DNA from: Lateolabrax maculatus
Lineage: Eukaryota > Chordata > Actinopteri > Acropomatiformes > Lateolabracidae
Direction: 5' to 3'
Length of the DNA stretch: 64,000 nt
Assembly (NCBI GenBank): GCA_031216445.1
Contig: CM062201.1
Span: forward strand, 1,855,001-1,919,000
Position numbers and translations under genes: made by a program. Positions 14,201-25,347 of this stretch are shown piece after piece; the stretch's first letter is position 1, and each line of letters begins with the position of its first letter. The notes below the pieces were generated by a model. That model was not told where the DNA came from, searched no databases, and worked only from the letters and a program-made list of their open reading frames with translations.

Positions 14201-17200
14201 GTAAGCCCCTAGAGGCTGGCCCTGTCATTACACCACACAATATAAACATTTTGGATGTACTGAACATACTGCCTAGATAAATTTGATTTTATTACTCAAC
14301 TGTGAACAGGACCCATGCCATTCATTTCTTTTAATCTGATGTTTTCACATGAATGATGATATTTAAAGGAACTGAAACAAGAGTGCAACAGGTAAAACCA
14401 GAGGATTATATAGGAGTTTAGTTTGGAGCAGTTGAGCAGCTGCTTTACAGGGGTTCTTGACTGTACTGTAACTTGGCCTCTGTACAGTAAGACTAAAATA
14501 AGGTGTAGAGATGAGAATAATATTAAATAATTTAAGAAAATATTATTAAAGCAATTCTTAAATCAGAAAACAAAAATCTTACCAGAGGTACTGCTGGACT
14601 GGCTGGATGGCTGGTTAATGGCAATAACAACTTTGTCCTAAGTGACAGATGTTAAAAACATGACAAACATGATACAAGATACAGTACATAAATAATATAA
14701 ACATCATACACTTTAGGAACTTCACTTTTACAAACCTTTCGTCACATTATGAACTCCATGCCCACCTCTTTCCATTACTGCTTACCGTTTTGGGAGACAC
14801 CAGGACAGGGAAGATGGTACCCTGAGTAGTCAAGTCTCTCAGAAACAAACCACCAAGCTTAACAGACAGCAGGGAGGATTCAGAGCGAGGGAGAGACTCC
14901 ACAATCACCTTCACCCCTGTGGAAATGTGGTTATAGTAAATTAAATCAAGGCAGCTGTACACATGCTCTGAGCCTATTGTAACAACTATGTCTGTCTATG
15001 GGACAAAACACCTTGAACTCAGTGGACTACACCTTTTCAGAGTCATTTTGTCTCAAACAACAGAGGGGATTGAGAACTAAACTGTATCTAACAATTTTAA
15101 TTATCAGTTAATCTGTTTATATTTACAATGAATTGATTAATGTATTGTTCTTATTTTATGTACTATATCAAAATATTTTATTCTTAAAATTACCTATACT
15201 GTACTGCAATAAAAGGTTTTATCTATATCACCCACCACTAACCAATTGTCTTTGCACTAGAAATAGCAAACACTTCTGATCACATATTGATAAAACTAGC
15301 ATAAACTAGCACCATTGCGAAAAACTACACTCTTAACCCAAAACAGACTCTGAAACATGTGTCCATCTGTCCAAACACTGCTTCTGTGTACCTGAAAATT
15401 CCAACTGGATGACCCCACTCTCATGCAGCGTGTCCCCCCTCCTGTCTTGGTGGAAGAGTGTGACTCCGCCCTTTTCCAATAAGAACTCCAGCCGTGCAAA
15501 CAGGTGATCTCGCCTGGTGAACGTGTTCAGAGTGTGAGAATCTTCCAATGGGTCAAAAAAGTCTTCTGTCTCTGCTGGAGAAGCATTATACCATCAGGGT
15601 CAGCAGTCAGAATGCCTGGATATTATATAATTTCTTTGCTCATTACTACAGGAACAAGATTTTAACCAACAATAAAAAATAAAATGCAACAATTTAACGT
15701 ATTAAACAGGAGTCTAAACTTCACCAATTTCAAGAATTATCTAATGCAACATAATATGTAATTCAAATAAAAACCTTTTAAAATCTTTTGGTAGTAACTT
15801 CTGCTAGAGCTTATAAACAGACTAAAGTAATATGCTAAATGTTGTCATCCCTTCTCTGGCACCAGACATGAGTGAGTTTCTCACCTAGAATATCCCAGGA
15901 TGATGGACTTGGCATGAGCTCTTCAGGCCTGTCTGGGTCCTGTGAATCTCCATACCAGCCTCCCCAGCCCGGGAACCAAGATTGCAGGTACTGGATCATT
16001 CCTGAGCTCCCACTCTTGGGGATGGATGTGGTAGGTGAACAGGACTGGGGGTCACTGCTCGGCTCTCGCACATTCTGGAAGAGGAGACAGAGGAAGCACA
16101 CAGGATGAAACTAACCAATAACAAAAGACCAAATATAGCCACAAGCGGCAATTCGCAGGTTTGTACCTTTTCATCCTCAACAGAAGTAAGCAGCAAAGCC
16201 GCTGCGATAGACAACAGATAATGGTAAACCAGCACAAACTCAACTTTGTTATTCGGGGTTAGACCCTTAATAACAAAGTCAAATGTAGTAGATCAGTGAA
16301 AGTTTTATGACTATTCTGAGAAGTCCTCTTTGTGAATTCACAAACCAACAGTTGAAAGCAAAGTGTAGATAACAGGAGTTTAACCTAAGGCAGAAGGTCA
16401 TTTCTCTTCCCACTAAGGCCACAAAGACAATTGATCTGTTAGAATTTTATTTTATACAACACTGAACACCAGTATGAATCATCCAAGCTTACCTCTGCTA
16501 TCTCTTCCTGCTTTCGAAACCAGTCGTGGACGATTTCTCTGAGACTCTGCAGCTCCTCTAACGTCTGCTCCTCTTCCACTCGCTCCAGCTCACTCTAGGT
16601 GACAAAGACAAACACAAACATAGTGTATGTAAACATCAGTAATGTGTGTTTGTGTGTTTGAAAGTATATCATCTCATAATACCAAACTGGGTTACATTAG
16701 TGCATCACAGCATGTGAACAAAACTGAAGAGCACATGTAAATGTATTCAGGATTTTGGGCAGCTGGCTCAGACACTATGGAAACATGAGGGGAATAAAGC
16801 TGAATAATGAGGATCATGTGGTAGCCTTTAAGCTGCCATTATGCTTCATCAGAACTGCTTGTTGGACGCTTGGATAGCTTCAGAGACCACCTCCCCCTTA
16901 CCTTGGCAACGTCGGATTAGGAAGGGTTCTGTCCAACAATGTCCGGCAACACATCATACACAATGTATCGTCAGACTAATTCACAAATGCGTATTCATTT
17001 TCAATTTTCAAGTGGCGGAGACAAACAATCAGAGCAACAAAACGTCGTCCTGTCGGACGGTACGTCCTGTCAGAAGTACAGCAAAAACATATTTCTTATC
17101 AAGTTTAAGTGCAGTTGTTTGTTCTTCTTTTAGAGAAAATTTACATCCAGTTTATTTAATACTGCCGCTGTAGCTGGCAGATGAAAGCTCGTATCGGCAG

Positions 17201-19886
17201 CCGCCATCTTGGATATTTACAAAGATGTTTCAACGGCGCTCCTCTCAGTCAGTCATCGAATTAAACCCGCCTCATACTAGATAAACGCTTGTGATTGGCT
17301 CGCCTGATACCAGTACCAAGGAAATGAATGGGAGAGGGGCCAGACGTATCTGCCAGAGCAAATAAAACATGAGCTCGCAGATTCGTCTGGTTCCCAGGCT
17401 AACAAAACGCTCCTTTTCTAGTATAACCTGGCCATTAAGGCAGATACTAATTATAATTTTTTGTTCATCAGCTGATTCTTTTCTTCATTAATCAGTGAAT
17501 TGCCTAGTACCCCACAGGCCAAAGTGAGGTCTTCAAATACTTGATTTGTCCAACCAACAGCCCAAAGATAGTCAGTTTACTGTCATAGAAGACTAAGAAA
17601 ATCCATACTATTGACATTTGGACTCATCAAAACATTGCTAAATAGCACTGCTCGTGGTCCATAGACATCCTCCACTGACAGTTGAATTCCTAAATAAAGA
17701 AAAATATCAATTTAGAAGTACAAAAAACACTTATTATACTGGGCTGTATTTATACCTATATTTCAGTGTGCTAAACATTACAATTCACTGTGTACTTCCT
17801 GACTGCATTATGGTGCCTTGTGTCTATACATTATTACAAAAACTGTCCCACTCCTGGAGACCCAGAAGTTTGCCTACAGACATGGCCCTCCATTTCCTCC
17901 TCCACACCTTCAACGCCTTCAACACCATTATCCCAGCTGAGTGTGCTTGTCTCCACCTGCAGGTGAATCACAGACTTCCTGTCTGACAGGAAGCAGCACA
18001 TGTAGCTTGGGAAACACGTCTCAGACTCCATGACCATCAGCATTGGATCCCCTCAAGGCTGCTTCTTTTCCCTTTTCCCTCTCCAAAATGCCAAGGAAAA
18101 TTTTCTATGTTAAAACCTATTTGGCAATAAACCAGATTCCTATTCTGCAAAGTACCTCTTCCTGAGGGCTCAGTGGGACTCCTTTGAGCCTTCTGAAGTA
18201 GAGGCTGGTATAGGTCTGGGTGTCTCGTGCCCGCTGCAGGGCAAAGTCCCAGCTGCCTCGCCGCCGCTGCTCCCTGATTTCACTCAGGTTGGCCTGGATG
18301 GCAAACATCCACCACTGCCGGCAGCTACAAAAACAACAGTACAGGCTTAAATCTGATTCAAGGAGTCAAAGGTTTATTACACAAACAATATGTGTAGTGG
18401 CGTGCTCCTAAGGCTGTGTGATAATAAGATTGTGAATAATTCAGTTTTATGCCGGGGACACACAGGAGGCAAAAGCGCCTTGAAGTGCTGCCTGCTTCCT
18501 TTCGGTGCCCATGTTAACCAATTGGGCTGTTCAGACAGGAAGCGCTATGGTGCGGTGCTCTGCAGCCAGGTTGTGATCTCCATCGATGTTTTCAGCATCT
18601 GTTCAATTATCTCTGTTTGTCGGGAGCGAATCGGGCAACAAAACACACTGATAATTAATGATACACTACATTAATATTATATAGGATATAAAGGATTTGA
18701 TTCTGTTAAATGATAAAATATGTATCCCATGTTTGCCAACCGTTTTGATCTTCCTGCCCTCCCCGCTGTTCTCCTGAAGTTTCACTACCCACAGTTTTCC
18801 CCGTTGTTGCCATTTTAATATCTGCCCATCCATTATATTAATTTCAAATAGTATCACTGCTGTTTGTGATTGTGTTTTTTAATTACGTACTTATTCCACC
18901 TTTTTGTCAGTTGTGTCTAGAGCAAGAGAGCGAGAGAAATGAGCGGACACGAATACACACACAATATAGGGAAAGATCAGCTTTATGTGTGATTAAAAAA
19001 GAGCAGAGGAGCAGAATTGCTTGCTGACCTGCGCAGAGAAATGCGCTTCTAGTGTGAACAGCCAGGCTACTGCTCGCTGGAGAATTGATGTATGGCTTCC
19101 ACCTCCTGTGTGTCTTCGGCTTTATTCTGTTTGAGGGACACAGTCTGAATTCGTTTTTAAGTGTGACGTTTGCAAATCTAAGAAAGTCAACTGAGTGTTT
19201 TCTCCCACTATAAAAAAACCTTCAGTGTTTAGGTGTGAACTTACTTCCCAGAAATGGGGACTCTGGGCCTCCACGTTCTGTAAAGCATCTCTCTCTCCCT
19301 GCGGTCTAGCTCTTTAAGGAAAGCCATAATCTGCTGGTACTGGACCTAAGAGACAACAAACACAAACACATTGTCACTGTTCTGTCTGCATGCTACTGTT
19401 ACATAAGCTAATAAGTAGACATTTCCCAGATAAAACACAGGTGGTGATTGAGAGGAATGTGAAATTAAATTGTGCTGCAAAGAGCAGGATCTTATTATGA
19501 TCTCAGACCAATACAATAACACAGTCAAGCTAATATATGAAAAGACCAGTGTGGAATGCTGTTATGTTGCCTTTCCTCCTGTCCATACTTTCTGTCTAAA
19601 AGCAATTCCAATGTGAGTTGGATACACAATCCTCATTCTGTCCATCCTAAACTTAAGAATTACACAAAGCAAGTATATCCTTGAAAGAATGATTTTGGAT
19701 GATCCCTATTTCATTTGTCCAACTCAGAATCTTGAAGCCGCATATTAGTTTTATCTAAAGTTTACAATGTATTTTTTACTGAATAAGGACTGTGGATCTC
19801 GTCCCACATCACATTAGGAAGGGCTTAATGGAAGCAACTGGAATTAAAAGGAAACTCAGAGCAGTGGTAATATAAACCTGTTATGT

Positions 19887-19953
<67 letters not shown>

Positions 19954-21143
19954 AATAAATAAGGGTTCTGCAAGAAACATGAAAATCTGACCATTAACCA
20001 TTAATATCACTGGCTTGATTGCATTGTTTGGTAGCTGGTGGTCTGACTATATGGTGATCCAAAAACAAAGGGTATACAAATACTGAACATTTTGTATTTC
20101 ATAATCATTATAAAATTATTTGTCAATTTCAGTGTCTGTTGATAAAGTAGAGCGTCAGGTGGGTCAGGTTCCTACAGACCTGTGACAGGCGTAAGGACAT
20201 GGGCTCCAGCTGAACTTGGCCTTCAATCCGTGGGGTGTTTCGGGACCTCAGATGCTCCTTTGAGGCATTTCGTCTGAGCAACACGGAGGCACACACTGGT
20301 TCAAAGATGTACTGATGCTCACGGCTCTGCATACACTGGGTCATCGCATCCTGTACAGTTACAAAACAATCAGGCTCTATTTGGCTCTACTAAGCAGCTT
20401 GTATTTTTATTAGAAAATTACCTGAACTGACATTACAGCTCTTTCATAATGTTTAAATGTAAATTATGAGAGTAAATTAATTTCCTTCAGTTGCCTTTAG
20501 ACAAGTCACATCTCACCCTAATACAAATAGTACAAATAACAAATCACTATTATTCAATGTTGCATGTGGTGCTATGTGCTTCAAGTAGCAGAAATGACTC
20601 TATTCTGGTCTTTGTACAGTTCAGTTTGGTCAGGTATAAGTTAGGGTAAACTTTGTCTGAAAGAAAGGAAAGGAAATGGAAGTGCAGTTCAGAACTAAGC
20701 TCTAATACTTTGTTTTCAGGGAGCTGGCTCCTAACTGTTGACGGTCACCAAGTGTCTCACCTGGATCTGATTTGCAGGCAGCTTTCCCAGCATTTCACAC
20801 TCTGTGTCCCAGTAGACGCTGAAGTCTTTTATCTCCAGCTGCTTTTGTCGGAGGAGCTTCTGGACCTGCTAACACAAGGAAGATCCCTGTTAACCTAAAA
20901 TGCAAAGCTATGTGGTAGTCCTGAATCAAATGATGCAGCCTATTACAATATAAAGATCTAATAATTCATAAACATGAGATACTGAGTCATCATAACAAGA
21001 AAATGTCTCCTTGATCTAAAACTAAAAAGAGAACAATTTTATTTTGGGTTAAAAAAATAAATTCAACTACTGTAGCACCTGCTCTCATTAATATCACTAA
21101 TCATTAAGTTCTCCTGATCCGCTAAAACTCGAAATGAAAAGGA

Positions 21144-21178
<35 letters not shown>

Positions 21179-24100
21179 TTTGTGTTATGCCATATTATTC
21201 ATTTAAAATCAATTTGAGTGAACACTTACTGACTCTTTGGAAGGGTTCTGAGCAGAAACGTTGTTGATGCAAACCCCAAAGGAAAAGGGTTTCTCTGGGT
21301 TAGAGAAGTCATCCTCAAATCTAAGATGCACATCTTGGATCTTCAGCTAAACATAAAATATCAGTCAGTTCAGTCAGACAACTCAGGTTTCAAACGTTTA
21401 TTACAACAGCAGACATAGTTAGAGTTTGGCGTCTAGGCTCCGACCTCATCACTTTCCGCAGACATGTTTACATGAGATATTGGGGATTGTGATTAGGAAG
21501 ACACTGACTTAATTTGTGTAACTGCTGAAGCCCCATATTAGCTCCCAATTTGGGTTCGGGAGGCAGACACCCTCTCTTCGTTTAAGAGTATGCTAAAAAC
21601 GTTCCTTTTTGATAAAGCCTATAGTTAGGGCTGGCTCAGGTGAGTCCTGAACCATCCCTTAGTTATGCTGTTATAGGCTTAAGACTGCTGGGGGACTTCC
21701 TAGGACGCACTGAGCTTCTCTCTCCTCCTCTCCCTCTCTATCTGTACGCATTCCTATCCCACTAATACAGGCTACCAACTCCATTTCTTCCTGGTAGTCC
21801 TTGTGCTTTCTGTGTTTTTTCGCCTTCTCACTTTCTGCAGGTATTTCTGCCCCTGGAGCTGTAGAGTCTGGATCTGTGATTGCCGGCCGTCTACTGCCCC
21901 CATGTTCCTGCTCCACACTCACTGCTGCAGTAGTTATTATTATTAGTCTGATATGTTGTCTCTCCTCCTGTTCTGTCTCCCCTCCCCCCCTCTCTCCTCC
22001 CCTTTCAACCCAACTCGGTCGATGCAGATGGCCGCCCACCCAGAGCCTGGTTCTGCTCGAGGTTTCTACCTGTTAAAAGGGAGTTTTTCCTCGCCACTGT
22101 CGCCAAGTGCTTGCTCATGGTGGGAACTGTTGGGTCTCTGTAAATAATATTTTAAAGAGTATGGTCTAGACCTACTCTGTGTGAAAGCGTCTTGAGATAA
22201 CTGTTGTTATGATTTGGCGCTATACAAATAAAATTGACTTGACTTGACTTGACTTAATTTGTGTAACTGCTGAAGCCCCATATTAGCTTCAAAGTTAACT
22301 TTCGAATACATTTTTGCAAAGAACGGGGACTTTCGTCCCCCATCACTTACACTGGGATCACTTTAGTAAGGAATCTCTTGGCCAGTATGAACACGAGGAA
22401 TGATTACAGTAAGCAAAACCTGTTTCAATGTCCATATGGGCAGTTATGAACCTGTCTATTAAACTACTGCAGTTCACGTTTTGCTTAACTTTCTATTAGT
22501 TTATGACCATTACAACACTCAACCTATTCTCACTCCAATGCACACCCTACACTACAGATACCACTGATGTACACACTACATGCTCTTTTGCTATTTTGTT
22601 TTTTACTTGCTTTAGTTCATTTTGCTTAATAAATTACTTTTCTAAATAAAAAATGATTTGTCTCCGTTTTTGCATGCCTTACAAGTCGATAGACGAATCT
22701 AATACAACAGCACTACAAAAAGTCCTCCTACATGAAGGTTGTAATGTTCAGTTTGTGTTGAAACTGTTTTATAGAGCTGTTGATTCATCTTCATGATCGT
22801 ATTAGAGGATGTACTTCGTGGTGCTGTTGACCTGTATTGCATTATACAAAGAGCCGTTTTTGTTATGTAGCATACCCTCATTGATATAAATGCAGTTGAA
22901 GATGTACTAACTTACTATATAAGTTCCAGGGGAGTATTGTTTGACCTGATACATAGAATGTTGTGAATGATGTAGTCCCAGCTCTAGTACATAATGTTGG
23001 GTGGCTTACCTCAATGTTTTCCACAATCCTGGTGACCACTGAGGCAGTGGCAGAGTACCAGTAAGACTCTCCTCTCTGTTCACACTCACTCTGGAGGAGC
23101 CAAACATAACATCATATATACACACACATACATACACTGTCAACAACAATGAAGAACTATAAAGATTAAAATTCCCATTAATAGAGAGGAATATAGAAAA
23201 TAAGTGAAGGAGGCAACAAACACAGAATAGGACAAGAAGGCCAAGCTACATAATTCAATTCCATTATTTGATTCAGATACGGCCATCGGGATTATTTTTT
23301 TAGATCAGAGAATTCTGACATGTTAACCCTTTCTGCTGCTACAAGAACCATCTTGATACTTTTTTTTCTCTTTTTGTCTCAGATTTAAAATCATTGTAAG
23401 AACACCAGATAATAAATAGTTCAGGGACAACCTCAATTGTCTTGGTGTGAATTGATGAAAGAACATGCAGCACAAAACAAATGATAGGCTTTGTTGCACA
23501 TGACTACAAGTCATAGCTACTACAGTGTCCCTGTAAGGCTGTAATGCTCATTAGAGACCAGAAAACTAAATAGCTGGATGCTGAAAAATGAGCGAGAGAT
23601 TTGTTATCTTTTATTCTGTACCATTAGTGGGACAAACAAAAAGCACATTTTCTAATCTGTAGTGTTGATCCACCTACTTTGAATTTGTCTTCGAGAGCTT
23701 TGAGGAGGCGTTTTTTGCGCTCTTTTTCCTCCTGTCTCTCCTTCTCTCCATCATACTCCTGCAGCAGGGCGGGGCCGATGATGAGGTTGAGCTGGGACAT
23801 GGAAATGACCCATGGGTCACTGTGAGGCCGGTAAAAAGGGATCTGAAGAGTAATCTTTCCAATAAAGCCTGGTGAAAGACAACACGATGCATGTATCACA
23901 GTAAAGGAAACACACCCTGAACTACAGCCACAAAATGTCAAAAGAGAAAGACTAAACTGAGAGTTTTCTAGTTTTTCTATTCTGGCATCTTCAGGACAAT
24001 GTTCATCCCTCCAGTAGAGTTCAGATCAAGATCTACGACAAGGAGCACTGAAGCTGAAATATATTCAGCAGTGTCAGTAACTGCCTGAAAAAGTGGGGCT

Positions 24101-25329
24101 AATTAAATAACAACCTTTGTGGGATGTCCATGTACCAGCCTATAGACATCATTGCCCCTATCACAGTTAGCTATAATGTTATTACTGATTATTAAAGTTT
24201 TGGTTCATTAATGATATCCATCTACTTCCAGAAATTAAGCATTAGGAAAACAGGGTAATTTTAAGTACAAAGCTCATGCAGAGTAATCTGAGGTAAAATA
24301 CGAGAAACCAATCAAAAATCAAATCAAAATCAGATTCACCCATACACTAAAGTGCAACCTTTGCATTTAAGAGTCCCTAATTCCACTCTGGTTGTAGTTT
24401 TTTTTAGTTGTGTTTAAAATGTGTGAGATCATCAGTCAGTGTGTCTCACCTGCTTTGACTTCAAAAGGCAGGTCAAACTCTCGCAGGGCATCTTTCCTCA
24501 GAGGGAGGTTCTCCAGCTCCACTGCACCTGAGGAATGACAGGAAACAGACAAACACTGTCTTCGCCAGGCTTAGACTGCCTCTCTTTCCCAAGTATTGAT
24601 GATTTCAATTAAACCAATTTAAATTGGTTATAACTGTTTGTTATGCAGTGTCTGAATAATTATCCAGTGTAAGGGACCACACCACTGGTTTTAGATGTCT
24701 TAACACAGCTCCTACAATAACATATACTCAGTTTCCAGTTTATTTGGCCCACTTAGTTGAAATGAATGCAGTGTAATACAACAGCTCTGCAATAAATCTT
24801 CCTTCATGAAGGTTGTAATGTTTAGTTTTTGTTGAAACTGTTTTAGAGAGCTGTTGATTTAACTTTATGATCATTTTAGAGTATGTAGTTTGTTGTGCTA
24901 TTGAAATGTGTTGTACTGACAGGTGAGCCTGTCCCATTTTGTCCACACATTTATATCAATGAGGGTAGGCTAAATAACAGAAATGGCTCTTTGTATAATG
25001 CAATACAGTTCAACAGCACCACAAACTACATCCTCTAATACGATCATGAAGATGAATCAACAGCTCTCTAAAACAGTTTCAGCACAAACTGAACATTAGA
25101 GCCTTCATGTAGGAGGACTTATTGCAGAGCTGTTGTAGTAGACTGCATTAGTTTTAACTAAGTGGACCTAATATTCTGGAAACTGAGTTCATAATGTGTT
25201 ACTGCCAGAAAAATAGATTAACGTGTAATTACCTTTCAGAAGGGCGATGGAGAGCTGATCTGTGTTCAGGTTGCTGACATATTTCCCCAGGTATGTGTTT
25301 AGCACCCAGGCAACAAGGCCCTCCAACAT
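2119..25329 (-). CDS. vps13d: VPS13D, N-terminal half (23 coding exons, runs off left edge)
   Basis: VPS13D is a very large bridge-like lipid transfer protein that moves lipids at ER-mitochondria and ER-peroxisome contacts and is needed for mitochondrial shape and clearance. Exons, in transcript order: 25329-25233, 24527-24450, 23868-23678, 23090-23010, 21346-21230, 20868-20761, 20350-20180, 19345-19245, 18324-18156, 16594-16493, 16074-15885, 15571-15392, 14916-14786, 14637-14583, 14011-13832, 13095-12965, 12881-12749, 12638-10365, 10228-10077, 4712-3657, 2739-2649, 2514-2388, 2299-2119. Every junction is GT-AG and phases agree, giving 6,096 nt or 2,032 codons without a stop. The product starts with the chorein/VPS13 N-terminal domain (MLEGLVAWVLNTYLGKYV). 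It then follows human VPS13D through blocks such as YLQSWFPGWGGWYG, PLNIIYNPQAIKK, PQVIFPDDF and HFTQLQDVLGRQRA. Other VPS13 paralogues start differently, so the D assignment is firm. The UBA, WD40-like/VAB and C-terminal regions must lie to the left of the window. Intron repeats do not break any exon. Confidence 0.95.
3657..4712 (-). CDS. vps13d: VPS13D second large exon (1,056 nt)
   Basis: This in-frame exon of 352 codons starts VFLCKPVYEQVLQTLDNL and ends TKVDLK before donor GTAGGTC. Recognisable VPS13D blocks are LQVQLSADLTQGSQGLVSL, SLLMEDLLEQNPESKYKHLM, YPDMPRSLPAHMEEAQNVFQ and DFNCLDVLITLQTWVVILDF. A proline/serine-rich, probably disordered insert (PTPPPPTPSSTRP, near residue 30 of the exon) is less conserved. 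The ORF continues a few codons past 3657 into the intron; those are not coding. Confidence 0.92.
5219..5615. mobile_element. Non-autonomous hAT-type MITE with 8-bp target duplication
   Basis: The element starts TAGGGGTAGGCGATATGG and ends ATACGGCACACCCCTA, an imperfect terminal inverted repeat. It is flanked on both sides by the identical octamer GCTAGAAT (5211-5218 and 5616-5623), the target-site size of hAT elements. It is AT-rich, about 397 bp, without coding capacity, and lies in the VPS13D intron between 4712 and 10077. Confidence 0.8.
5642..6060 (+). mobile_element. L1/Tx1-type LINE ORF2 reverse-transcriptase fragment
   Basis: Broken frames read like an L1-clade RT: a stretch like DLMNEDQTRFIKG, then QTQVNIRRTLHI, and a region equivalent to VEKEFDRISW, then RLGFNNQFVRCIQSLYREPV. 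Stops and frameshifts are frequent. It lies just left of an ORF1 remnant in the same orientation, so it comes from a separate insertion or a rearranged copy. Confidence 0.65.
6120..9671 (+). mobile_element. L1/Tx1-type LINE remnant (ORF1, EN and RT-tail pieces, poly(A))
   Basis: ORF1 is seen as a coiled-coil part (KDIRG..LKDFRNELKQELADLKK, 6240-6300) and an RNA-binding part in two frames (MIKFVETQIHDTLDIPMEKL; then YTAKLQIQNHLKEKGIRSYI to about 6990). Endonuclease-like VFASSHGTAKRGVAILIQK is at about 8065-8130. An RT C-terminal-like region (EVVKINVLPRLLYPL) is at 8360-8410, and the copy ends in an A-run at 9657-9671. Large internal losses make it non-functional. It fills most of a 5.4 kb VPS13D intron, antisense to the gene. 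Confidence 0.75.
7566..7650. repeat. Short fish repeat (TTTATTGATCCC...GGGAAATTCAGT)
   Basis: ACTTTATTGATCCCTTTGGG followed by CTCCCTCAGGGAAATTCAGT resembles a short motif found in many fish repeats. It sits inside the L1 remnant. The family is not identified. Confidence 0.4.
10365..12638 (-). CDS. vps13d: VPS13D giant internal exon (2,274 nt)
   Basis: This single exon encodes about 758 residues (roughly 739-1496) of the extended rod between the chorein domain and the middle of VPS13D. It opens with an acidic, proline-rich stretch including SDDEYQTPLATPP, a good candidate for the VAP-binding phospho-FFAT region. It continues through conserved blocks such as YSLSFKDLQIMVGR, REVLVESRLLLAEF, DAEVSLTVHGLLLVDT, LQVNNLDIILNPE-like, ASLHYNHSAKFLKELSLS and SPVVSIPRKPGHPELL. 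It ends in FTRHDFFESLSRGK with donor GGTGAGC. Acceptor: TATGAAG before 12638. No stop or frameshift was seen. Confidence 0.93.
15566..15580 (-). other. Tandem NAGNAG splice acceptor of a VPS13D exon
   Basis: On the gene strand the junction reads TTCTCCAGCAG|AGACAG. Using the first AG (exon from 15574) inserts one Ala codon; using the second (exon from 15571) gives LETEDFFD, the same length as human LGTEEFFD. I chose the second. Confidence 0.6.
16955..17402 (-). mobile_element. MITE copy A of the TAGCCTGG...CCAGGCTA family
   Basis: This copy is in reverse orientation and ends CAGATTCGTCTGGTTCCCAGGCTA near 17401. It shares long stretches with copies at 33.5, 55.6 and 57.4 kb (TGATTGGCT, GTATTAAAC-type, CTCATACTAGATAAACG, GGGGCCAGACGTATCTGCC). 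The other end is degraded (CAGACTAATTCACAAATGCG, near 16970). It lies in a VPS13D intron and has no coding capacity. Confidence 0.7.
17849..18085 (+). mobile_element. LINE reverse-transcriptase fragment
   Basis: Translated pieces resemble a LINE RT: an FNAFNTIIPA equivalent of the catalytic FNTI block, CVTDRKQH-like and VSDSMTISIGSPQGC, the block-B SPQG motif. It is short, frame-broken and of uncertain family (Rex1/Babar-like is possible). It lies in a VPS13D intron, opposite to the gene. Confidence 0.55.
18451..19120. mobile_element. TIR-bearing DNA element, about 670 bp
   Basis: The left end GCCGGGGACACACAGGAGG is matched by the inverted right end CCTCCTGTGTGTCTTCGGC (17 of 19). The pentamer TTTAT flanks both sides (18446-18450 and 19121-19125). 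No ORF of note. It lies between VPS13D exons at 18324 and 19245, so its right end is about 120 bp from an exon. Superfamily is not determined. Confidence 0.6.
19888..19944. repeat. (AC)n microsatellite
   Basis: About 28 uninterrupted AC units followed by ATATAT in a VPS13D intron. Small ORFs across it are artefacts. Confidence 0.95.
21147..21178. repeat. (TG)n microsatellite
   Basis: About 15 TG units, some 50 bp past the donor end (21230) of a VPS13D coding exon on the plus-strand map. Confidence 0.9.
21544..22249 (+). mobile_element. L2-like LINE 3' end with perfect 39-bp target duplication
   Basis: This is a 5'-truncated insertion starting CCCAATTTGGGTTCGGG and ending GCGCTATACAAATAAAATTG plus TTGAC repeats. 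The 39-bp sequence from TGACTTAATTTG to CATATTAGCT is identical at 21505-21543 and 22250-22288, which marks the insertion limits exactly. The first bases of the duplication overlap the TTGACT tail, so the true length could be slightly less. It is antisense in a VPS13D intron. ORFs here are 3' UTR artefacts. Confidence 0.9.
22690..22915. repeat. Partial copy of the snap-back element found at 24.7-25.2 kb
   Basis: It shares AATACAACAGC, CATGAAGGTTGTAATGTTCA, TGTTGAAACTGTTTT, AGAGCTGTTGATTCAT and the CTCATTGATATAAATGCAG end with the element at 24726-25188. It lies in a VPS13D intron. Confidence 0.65.
24726..25188. mobile_element. Snap-back (long inverted repeat) element
   Basis: Left end ACTCAGTTTCCAG and right end CTGGAAACTGAGT are perfect complements. 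The similarity continues inward for at least 46 bp with about 8 mismatches (both arms carry CCACTTAGTT and AATGCAG), then through an inverted AGAGCTGTTGAT region. No convincing target duplication. It occupies most of VPS13D intron 1 (24528-25232) and ends about 45 bp from the first coding exon. Confidence 0.7.
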
Positions 25330-25347
25330 CCTGGTGGCTCAAGGATG
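25233..25347 (-). CDS. vps13d: VPS13D first coding exon with start codon
   Basis: The ATG is at 25329-25327 in the context CCACCAGGATG. The exon encodes 32 codons plus one base and ends at a GTAATT donor (25232). The peptide begins MLEGLVAWVLNTYLGKYVSN, the start of the chorein domain that opens the lipid-transfer groove. Upstream, a pyrimidine run followed by GAG-TAG offers an acceptor at 25348 or 25345. The coding exon therefore carries only 15-18 nt of 5' UTR, and a non-coding first exon is expected near 26.4-26.6 kb. I could not fix that exon's donor. Confidence 0.85.
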
